This document shows positions 55,684-64,000 of a stretch of 64,000 nt of DNA, piece by piece. Within the stretch, counting starts at the first letter, position 1. Every line of letters begins with the position of its first letter. Source of the stretch: Ipomoea triloba (lineage: Eukaryota > Streptophyta > Magnoliopsida > Solanales > Convolvulaceae). Location of the stretch: the NCBI RefSeq assembly GCF_003576645.1, contig NC_044920.1, positions 13,305,073-13,369,072 on the forward strand. The letters run 5' to 3'. The position numbers and the translations under genes are program-made. The notes below the pieces were generated by a model. That model made no database searches. It was given only the letters and a program-made list of their open reading frames with translations, and was not told where the DNA came from.

Positions 55684-56336
55684 ATTAATGTAACACCCCA
55701 ATTTTCACCTCTTGGATTTATTACAAAATCCCTAATAATACAATACATTGCGGAAGCATCTAACCAACAGAAAACTGGGTGTTACCGCCACGTTTAGGTA
55801 TCTCTCCTATACCCAAACGCTAAGGCTAAACTTACAACCTCAAATGACCGTGTCAACATACAAATGTACGTGTAGAAACTAATCCTTCCAAGGTGTTTAT
55901 TCTAGGATAGAGTAGTCTTCAACCTCGACTCCCATCCTATTCAGAGCTCATCGGCCACAGGGGCCCACGCTAGACTGCATCTAATAAAGGACACAGTGAA
56001 CTGTAGTTAGCACGACGGCTAAGTAAGGAAATCCATTGTCACTCGAAAGTAAACAAAGGTTTCGAAAACATCATAATATTCAGAAAATGTAAGCTTTACC
56101 CAACGGTTGCATTCTACCTGCAATCATATTAACAACGAAGCAACACCATATAGTATATAAGTGACATCAGCACATAACACTACCATTTCCAAGAATTCAT
56201 CATTTAATTCAAAGGAGAGTTTCACAACACATGCTTTACTGATCAGGACTTACGACCTTTTATTCTGCGATCTAGTTACGGAGTAACTAGATTTTATAAT
56301 TATTAAAAATACTCAATAATTCATAACTCCTTTTTC

Positions 56337-56825
56337 CTCTCAGCGAATAGACTTCGCTCTGCAGTATGAATTAATCATACAAAAACATCTCACTAATTCT
56401 CTCAGCGAATAGACTTCGCTCTGCAGTATGACTCAGTCATACAAAGACATCTCACTATTCTCTCAGCGAATAGACTTCGCTCTGCAGTATGAATTAATCA
56501 TACAAAGACATCTCACTATTCTCTCAGCGAATAGACTTCGCTCTGCAGGATGAATTAATCATACAACGACATCTCACTATTCCCTCAGCGAATAGACTTC
56601 GCTCTGCAGGATGAATTAATCATACAAAGACATCTCACTATTCTCTCAGCGAATAGACTTCGCTCTGCAGTATGAATTAATCATACAAAGACATCTCACT
56701 ATTCTCTCAACGAATAGACTTCGTTCTGCAGTATGAATTAATCATACAAAACCTCACAATAACCCTTTCACTCAGCGAATAGACTTCGCTCTGCAGTATG
56801 AATTAATCATACAAAACCTCGCAAT
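56337..56825. repeat. Dyad-containing tandem repeat (about 61-bp unit, 8 copies) in LTR copy 2
   Basis: Same core as in copy 1 (CAGCGAATAGACTTCGCTCT and TATGAATTAATCATACA) but with a different spacer ('aagacatctcactattct'). The two LTRs have therefore homogenised their arrays separately. Confidence 0.95.
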
Positions 56826-57104
56826 AATTAGTATATTCACATGATGACTCAAAATCATCATACTTGTTCAATTGTACTACCAAAGTTCACATATTGGGTA
56901 ATGATTTTTCCACCATAAAAATCCAAGTAACGAGAGTCACATTATTTCTTAAAACGCAATTTTTCCCCAAGTTAAGAAATGTAATGCACAAAAATAATAT
57001 TCAAGCTTTCAAAAATTTACCCGGTTGCCCGTAGGCCTTCCAAACATCATAACACTCGGGATTAAAAACATCGGGGGAAGGTTCGGTTAGAAACGAGTCG
57101 GAAA

Positions 57105-57340
57105 CGAGTCCGCGTCGCGAAAGTTCGCGGTTATCCGCAGCGGCGGACGCACAGCGGACGCGTGCGTCAGAGCTGCGTCCGCTGGTTCGGCAAATGACGC
57201 CGACAAACTGCGCGCCACGGACGCGCAGCGGACGCGCGTCCGTGCCCGCGTCCGGCCTCTCGGCCGTGACGCCGTAACTCTGGGCGTCGATGGATGCGCG
57301 TTGGATGCGCGTCCAAGGACGCGTCCATCCAAATTTTTGG
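57105..57340. other. GC-rich, CpG-dense island in LTR copy 2
   Basis: Counterpart of 47,990-48,190, with an extra block of 'ggacgcgcgtccg' motifs. Same position relative to the array and the downstream 'cagtccgaaagattgagccg' phrase. Confidence 0.6.
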
Positions 57341-57944
57341 TCAAACTTGTTTCTAACCATTCCTTTTCAGCAAATTTCAGCTTGGCGCAGTCCGAAAGAT
57401 TGAGCCGGTAAAAATAGTTCCCGAACTCTTTTTCACTTGAAATTTTTATGGTAGAACCCCAACTTATAGTACTTGATGTCCATAAAAAGTTTTGGTCATT
57501 TTGATCCGCGAATAAACACAGAAAATTCCATTTTTGCCCTTGGCAGTGTGCTGTCCAGAATTTTTCTCTCTGGACCAGTTTTGGAAAAAAATTCGAAAAC
57601 CATACTCATACTACTCCGATAATTATGAAATTTTATATGCAGGTTCTACACTTATAGAAGTACATGTCTAAAAAAAATAGGATCAAAATACCTTACCAAT
57701 TTTTCCCAATAAATCTCGGAAGTTACTGCCAGGGACTATCTTTATTATTATTTTTTTCAATATTTTCACAAGTATAAGCCTATATGGACATAAACACAAC
57801 ATATACATGCATAAATTAACTATGAACATGCATACCAAAAATTACTAAACATTAAAGTGTAGTTTCTTTGAGCCAACTTGTAGATCCATAAACTTAACAC
57901 ATAATTTTCACATAAAATTCCTAGTCACATAATGTACTAGCATT

Positions 57945-58175
57945 TGATCACCTTCAAGTGACTAAACCAACTTAAGTACTAGCATTTGATCACCTTCAAG
58001 TGACTAAACCAACTTAAGGGATAGCATTTGATCACCTTCAAGTGACTAAACCAACTTAAGGGATTCCTTACCTCTTTAGAAGAATGACTAAACCAACTTA
58101 AGGGATTCCTTACCTCTTTAGAAGAATTTTAAAACCAACTTAAGGGATTCCTTACCTCTTTAGAAGAATTTTAAA
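57945..58175. repeat. Two overlapping local triplications in LTR copy 2
   Basis: 'tagcatttgatcaccttcaa' plus 'gtgactaaaccaacttaag' occurs three times, then 'ccaacttaagggattcctta' plus 'cctctttagaagaat' occurs three times. LTR copy 1 has each phrase once. Confidence 0.9.
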
Positions 58176-59032
58176 ACCGTAAGAGTTGATGATCTCCTCT
58201 TTCGAGCCCTTCACCAAAGATCCTAAAAATAAACACCATAATAACAACATTTTTCTGCACCTTTTGTTTACACTTAAGTTCTAGGAAGGATTTAACCGAA
58301 CAAAACCAAAGTCTTACCTACACTAGAGCACTTGAGTTGAAGAGATGCTTAGGAGTTCTTGATCACAAAGTGGAGGACTAAGCTTTTCTTTCTTCTTCCT
58401 TTTTCCCTTATGATTTTCGAACTTAGGAGTAGGAGAGAGGGGATGATGGTGAGTCTTGCTTGAAGATTAAGGAACAAGTGCAACATTCCCATACTTCCTA
58501 TGACATGCCATTAATGCACTAACCATGTGGTAAATAGGAGTGCCACATGTCAACTCCCTATGGTGGCTCTTGAAGAACAAATATTTACTTTGCCAGTTTG
58601 GGGTTAAATCAGATGAAAGTTCGGAGGATTATAACTTAATTCGAGAAAATTCTAACACCAAAATTATCCTAAAAATAATCCCGTCGATAACCACTAAAAT
58701 TGGGAATTTTTCGGTATCTCGCGAAATATAGGTACAAGGTCCGTAACAATTTTACCCCTTACAGTCCGTTTAAATTTTCACTTGAACTAACTAGAAGTTC
58801 AGGCTTAATCGTATCATACTTAATAATCTAATCTTTAGGAAAATTCGAACTGTATAAGCATCCTTTAACATTTTACGGTTCGTGACCGGTACGTAGATCG
58901 CAGCTTGTTAATAACTAGTCTCACTTATAAAAATCCTTCTGAAGTACCGAGAGATCACCTCATAAATATTATAGCCTAAAAAATATTTTTCGAACCCTAA
59001 CTTTGTCGGAAAAACCGAGGGGTTACAATTAA

Positions 59033-59503
59033 ACTCTTAATGTTCCATACTACAAATTAGTATACACATAATATTATTAAACCATTTTCTTTACATTGAT
59101 TAGCATGTTTTTATACTTTTCCTAATAAAGTTTTTCCGTAATCAATTTCAATACCATTTTATAATTCATGCATTTCAAAATTATATAACCTTACCAATTT
59201 CATATCTTCCAACTATATCTTATTGTTTTAGCAACATAATAAAAAAAATGCACATAATGACCCCAACTTTAGTTTTACTCAATAAAATAAATGTCTACAG
59301 TATTACGTGGCAATAAGGGCACGGTTGATTCGACTATACGAATAAATAATATTATCCTAATAATTATTATGGTAATTAAGGAATTAATATCACAAATATT
59401 AATATAATTAACTAATAATTATTATAGTAATTAAATATTAATTACACATATATTAGTATAATTAAAATTAAGCATGGGTCATTGAATTTTTTAATATAAT
59501 TAA

Positions 59504-59556
<53 letters not shown>

Positions 59557-60218
59557 GGTATAAGGTATAATACTATGAAATTAAAATAAATTATCATTCA
59601 TATTCTTTCGTGTAATTACTATGGTAATTAAGGAATTAATTTTAGATATTAGTATAATTAACTAATAATTATTATGTTAAGTAAACTAATAATTATAAAA
59701 ATATTAGTATATTTAAAATTAAACATGAGTCGTTCGATTTATTTTTATAATAATTACAATTAATTCATTCAGATATGGATGAGGAGGAAAAAATAAAGGC
59801 GATATGGTGAAAAGGAATACTTAAGGTATAAAAGTATAATTACACAAATATTATTATAATTGCGTAATAATAATTTTTAATAATTATTATGGTAATTAAG
59901 CTAAATATGTGCTGTTGGATTTATTTTTATAATAATTACAGTTAAATTATTTATCCTTTTTTTCTCATATTTATTTTAATAATAATATAGTTACATATAT
60001 CATATTTAATATCAAATTTTTCAAGATATTTACAGACAAACAAGTCATGTATTATTCAATTAATATTCCATTAATTGAGTGATACTTTTGCACTAATCTT
60101 ATAATCAAAGAAATGTATACTTTCAAATATTAGAATTGTTTATAATTTCATCTTTAATTTGAGTATCTAAATATATAATAAAAAAATTCATCCGTGCATC
60201 GCACGAGTAATTTACTAG
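59033..60218 (+). other. AT-rich sequence ending in a Helitron-like 3' end
   Basis: No gene was seen. It contains an (AT)n run at 59,510-59,551 and ends with the hairpin-like 'catccgtgcatcgcacgag' and CTAG followed by T at about 60,215-60,219. It may be the 3' end of a larger Helitron starting near 45,700 into which the LTRs and the 52,504 element inserted. Confidence 0.5.
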
Positions 60219-60381
60219 TATATATTAAAAGAGAAGTGCGGTTTCCCGCTCATTTTAGACAAAATAAAAGTTTGAAATTTGAAATCGATCAACATAATGT
60301 TACAATCCTTAATATATTAACAAAATATTCAGAGTATAATTTCATTCCTTGTTTGTTTATATATATGGTCGTAAACAATGC
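60219..60381 (+). mobile_element. 5' fragment of a Helitron-like element
   Basis: 'tatattaaaagagaagtgcg' followed by 'gtttcccgctc' resembles the common 5' end of plant Helitrons. It is cut by the LTR beginning at 60,382. Confidence 0.4.
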
Positions 60382-62594
60382 TGTTGGTCCCGATAGGGTA
60401 GAGAAAAGTCTAGAGGGGGGGGGGGTGAATAGACTTTTCTAACTTTTCAAAAAATATTATAACACTTCAACAAAAAGAATCTAAGTGAATAAATTCAACT
60501 TGAATTACGCAGCGGAAATAATAAACGGTAAAGTGCTATAAACAAAGTTACGTAAAAATGAAGAGCTTCACAACATGCAACACGTTAGAAACGTCAGAAA
60601 TAACTCAAATATTGAGTATATAAAGTTTGGCTCGCATGCGGACGTGGGAACTATCAAACCCAGATCAAATAGTATAAGCAATGAATAGTTGGGTTCGAAG
60701 CATAACAACACATAAACTTTGATAGGATGAGGTTGAGTATGCAAATATGTCTTGCATGCAAAAAGGGATGTCACGTGAACCAATAAAGCACTTAGCAATA
60801 AATGTGACACAATATGCAATGCATGCAATGCTCAGATAGATAAATATGCAAGCAGATATGTGAGCAGATAAAGTAAATGACACAGGGATTTATAGTGGTT
60901 CGGAGGTGATGTAATCCTCCTATTCCATTTTCTCCTTCATCCAGGAGAGATTCCACTATCTTCAATCACCCAGATACAATAGTGAATCTGTGCTCTTCTA
61001 GAACTCCTCTACTCCGAATGCACTTTCGCTACAGCAACACTCAAACCCGAACGTCTTGCACCCAGCTACGTTCACGAGCGTCTTGCACCCAACTACGCCC
61101 TTCAACCAAGTGTTTTGCGCCCAGCTAAACTTAGTCTCCACGAGTGTTCTGCACAAAGCTGCACTCCTCCGAGTAATTCGCACAAAGCAATCAACCAAGT
61201 GTTTTGCACCCAACTACACTTAGTTTCCCCCGAGTGTTTTGCACAAAGCTACACTCCTACAATTTCTTTTCAAGAAATAAAGTATTTCTCTCTAAGACTT
61301 GATTTTTCTCGTGTTTAGCTCACTACTTAGAACTTTCAAAACTGATATCACTTGTTGTGTATTCAATGCTAATAATTTTTCCTCTGTGTCTGTTCCCTTT
61401 TCTCGTCCGTTCATGTTCATCAAGTCTTCTTGAATTGGGTTTATATAGCTAAATTAGCTATTTGCCCGTTGTAATTTTCAGAGCATTAAATGCTTTCAGA
61501 TGGTCTTCGTCAACTTTGATGGCTCTGTCAGATGAATTTGAATATTTGCTTCTGATAATCCTCCAACGTTCTTCTGCAATCACTGATATAATTTTTCTTG
61601 TAACTTGTAGCCATCCATCATTGACTTTGTAGTGTGAACACTTGACTTTGTTCATAATCCATAAGTCAGGTTGCTCTGAAATATATCTGTTCGGTGACTC
61701 TTGCTTGAGCATGATTAATGCCACTGAAAAAGTACACTGACTTTTCTCATAATGATCTTCAACTCCTTGTAGCAAGATTATTTGAATTCACCTTTTGGAG
61801 TCATCCTCATGCCATATTTAGGAAAATAGTATTTTCCTTTTTTAGAAATATTGTTGGGAGTGTTGGACTCCTTTGGAATAAATAGACCATCCTATTTTTC
61901 TCCTTGGTTATGCCATATTTAGCCTCAAAAATGATTTTTGTTCTTCCCCCTATTGCTTTGGATTTCTCGTAAATCATCCTCATGCATGGCATAATTTTAT
62001 GAGGTGTAGGTCATCCTCATCCTCATTAAGAATAAAGTCACATTTTCCTCCTTTAAGAATGTGCACGGTTAGCCTCATTCTCATAAAGACTTGTAGCGAA
62101 GTCATCCTCATCCTCATTCTTGATCTTAATTTCGGTCAAGTCATCCTCATCTCCTTTCTTGATTTAAATTTCGGCCAAGTCATCCTCATCTCCATTTTTG
62201 ATTTAAAGTTCGGCCAAGTCATCCTCTCTTTAAACTTGAGCTAGTCATCCTCATCTCCATATTTTGTGAGAGAACCCATTCGAGGTTGACTTCAATTTTG
62301 ACTTTTAATTGCAACATCTTCATCTTGAATTAATTAATTCTTCCAAAAAATTAATTCTTGCAATTCGAACCGTTGTCACGCTCCGGGATGTCTTCGAGTC
62401 TTGATCAATCTTCTCAATTTATAAAGTGGAAGCGAATGACTTACAAGTATAAATTAAAAATTTATACTATTGTAATTTCCGCTTAATCGATTAGGCTTAT
62501 ACTCGGCGTAATCCTATACTAGACTCAAAATAAAATTGGGGGTCTAAAATTACATTTTTGGCTCATCAAAACAATTACAACATATTCCTAACAA
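60382..62594 (-). mobile_element. Copia-type 3' LTR (2.2 kb)
   Basis: On the minus strand it runs from TGTTAGGAATATGTTG (62,594) to CGGGACCAACA (60,382), a TG...CA LTR. Just upstream on the same strand is a polypurine tract (AAAAAGGAGGAAAT). Inside are 'tgttttgc(a/g)c(a/c)cagct'-type repeats at 61,020-61,260 and 'aagtcatcctcatctcc' repeats at 62,090-62,260. The tract makes it the 3' LTR of a minus-strand element; the 'agaggggg...gtgaatagac' near its end is typical of this class. Confidence 0.65.
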
Positions 62595-63119
62595 TTTCCT
62601 CCTTTTTAATGATACCAAAACCTATACCCGAACATTTTGGCTTAGTCCAATCAAAAATTGATTTTTCATTTTTCTAATTTTATTTTGACTAGCCAATTTG
62701 ACGAGTTTACAATAAATTGACCTATATGCTTTATAATTTAGACACGTACGAAAAAAAATTGCAAAGTTTGAGGTCTTAATTTCAATTTTAACTTTTGTCA
62801 ATAATCTTTTAACCCTCAATTTGCATGTTACAAAATTAAATCTTGTGTCCAAAAATTAATAAAGCAATAAAAACAACTAAAAAAACACTATAAACCATAA
62901 GAAATTCGTACCATATCATTAAAATCAAAATAAGCCTTATAGAGTTATAATGGTACGTACATAACATACTACAACTAGAAATCAATAAAGTCCAAGCATA
63001 TCATTTATTCTAGCTCTAAGCTTCGTGAAATTACCTTTGCAGTCATCATGTAGAAACTTCTCCTTGACTCTTCCTTCCAAGTAGTGCTTGATGACTTCCT
63101 TTGGATCACTAGTGAGAAC
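62595..63119 (-). other. Internal remnant of the minus-strand retroelement
   Basis: It begins with the polypurine tract. An open stretch on the minus strand (63,119 to 62,982) encodes DPKEVIKHYLEGRVKEKFLH, then FTKLRARINDMLGLY and a stop. I cannot name the domain. The element's pol is not present in this window, so it was truncated or interrupted by the next LTR. Confidence 0.4.
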
Positions 63120-64000
63120 TGTTAGGAACATCATGTAATAGGTTTTGATGATACCAACTGTTAAGTAAGAATCCCCAAGTCTCGATACATAGGCAAAACA
63201 ATGTAAGTTCGATAAGTAAACTAAGAGCGAAAATACAACCGGGTAATTTGAGCTCAACTCGGGAAATATTTAAGCTTAAGGTAAACTTGTTTGAACAACT
63301 TAGAAGTTTTCGTGTTGTAAGCAAACAGATAGATCAGAAGCAGGCACGAGACAACTCTGGAGGAATAAGGGTCTACGAGACATCAACTAAGTCTCGAGAC
63401 ACAAGCCAAGTTCGAGAGGTAAGGACCTCTCGATATACCTATCGAGTTCGAGACGTAAAAAATATTCGAGAGATAGACCTCTCGATACATGGGATTGAAA
63501 CATCAAGTGGTCGAGACATCTTCTATGGTCTCGATAAACCGGCACTTCTCCAAGAGGCTGAATGTTAGTCAACATGTGCAGATAAAATACTCTAAGTTTG
63601 GAGAAGAAGAATATCATGGAGATAAAATATTGAAGAGGTGCTGAGCGGGAGGTTTCAAAATGGACGGAAGTGGATGACACGTCAGACCTCCACCACAAAC
63701 GGTCAAGAAGTGCACCAATCCTGAAGTGGTCAGATTCCCCAAACAAGGAATGATGGGAACATAAAAAGAGTAACTTTATCCAAAAGAAGCAAGTGAAGCA
63801 TGAACTCAAGAAAGTGGAATATGGAATATTCACTACAAAACAAAAGGCTCAAGTTACAAGACCACTACTCCATGAAAAATGCTGAAATTGTGCAAAGACC
63901 CATGTTCGGCGTGGGAGACCAATTTCAAACGGAATAGTTTTCCCTCCAACGGAACTATTCTTCTACTCTCATATATAAGGACGTAAAGACACAGAAGAAA
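63120..64000 (+). mobile_element. Start of a related LTR, plus strand, running off the window
   Basis: It begins TGTTAGGAACATCATGTAAT then 'aggttttgatgatacc', similar to the start of the minus-strand LTR (TGTTAGGAATATGTTGTAAT, 'tgttttgatgagcc'). 'ctctcgata' and 'gtctcgagac' motifs recur between 63,390 and 63,540. The remainder lies outside the window. Confidence 0.5.

Larger units (their letters stand above)
55689..59027. mobile_element. Solo LTR (3.3 kb), family copy 2
   Basis: It begins TGTAACACCCC and ends GGGGTTACA, with perfect ATTAA duplications at 55,684-55,688 and 59,028-59,032. It shares the dyad array, GC-rich island and 3' third with copy 1. It lacks most of the first 800 bp of copy 1 (including the 156-codon frame) and has extra tandem triplications near 57,950-58,170. 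Confidence 0.88.

Noticed and set aside
57000..57360. Minus-strand Arg/Ala-rich frames in the LTR GC island
   Set aside because: Copy 1 and copy 2 of the LTR do not conserve a common protein sequence here, and the composition alone explains open frames.
62000..62290. Plus-strand frame with repeated DLNFGQVILIS-type peptide
   Set aside because: It derives from the 'aagtcatcctcatctcc' repeats inside a minus-strand LTR and has no coding signal.

Overview
This is a transposon-dense, AT-rich stretch of a flowering-plant (eudicot) nuclear genome. The evidence is plant-type spliced receptor kinases, Ty1/copia elements with an initiator-tRNA-Met primer site, CACTA, Mutator, hAT, Harbinger and Helitron-like elements, and tRNA-derived SINE-like repeats. 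An asterid, possibly Convolvulaceae, would fit the style of the proteins and repeats, but that is only a weak inference. I see no rRNA genes, no confident tRNA genes, no CRISPR arrays and no intact single-copy housekeeping gene.

Left part (1-15,430): a decaying cluster of leucine-rich-repeat receptor-like kinases (LRR-RLK, subfamily XI / HSL1-like), all on the minus strand. The main copy (12,196 down to 7,221) has signal peptide, LRR ectodomain, transmembrane helix and a kinase domain with all catalytic motifs. It carries a one-base frameshift near the N-terminus and an in-frame TAA between the membrane helix and the kinase. Two single-N joins (4,614 and 10,670) are each flanked by long near-identical sequence (1,991-4,613 = 4,615-6,780; 9,145-10,669 = 10,671-12,153). 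They look like overlapping contigs laid end to end rather than real duplications. Loose kinase tails (about 3,283, 5,450 and 7,063) and two orphan 5' ends (about 14,985 and 15,424) show that the cluster once held more copies. A 970-bp Harbinger MITE with a TAA target duplication and two Mutator-type MITEs sit in the 5' flank.

15,829-28,348: a one-ended CACTA-like element full of CGACGTCG palindromes. It is followed by relics of a Copia gag and a well-delimited but defective Copia element (20,149-28,348; LTRs of 224 and 233 bp, CTAGC target duplication). Its RNase H is split by a 3.8-kb CACTA element (20,555-24,379) that carries captured host exons, one of them recognisably from plastid triose-phosphate isomerase.

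30,262-44,020: a second LRR-RLK, now a pseudogene. Its single kinase intron has grown to about 10.3 kb. An hAT-type element (30,763-40,934, imperfect 8-bp target duplication) contains a decayed Mutator element with a FAR1-like transposase on the plus strand and a convergent companion gene related to the Ulp1-associated proteins of plant MULEs. Introns of both Mutator genes are filled with a GTGAATGTAG-type repeat, always in sense with the gene, and the same repeat forms the body of local MITEs.

44,030-60,215: AT-rich Helitron-like sequence, with one well-bounded element at 52,504-54,706. Two solo LTRs of one family (46,170-49,679 and 55,689-59,027) are inserted here, each with a perfect 5-bp target duplication, arrays of about 60-bp dyad repeats and a GC-rich island.

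60,216-64,000: a Helitron fragment, a 2.2-kb Copia-type 3' LTR on the minus strand with its polypurine tract, a short internal remnant, and the start of a related LTR on the plus strand that runs off the window.

No coordinated pathway or clearly new molecular system is visible. The most notable signals are the sense-oriented intronic repeat shared by the two Mutator genes and their MITEs, the captured TPI exon, and the recent and possibly artefactual lesions in an otherwise complete receptor kinase.
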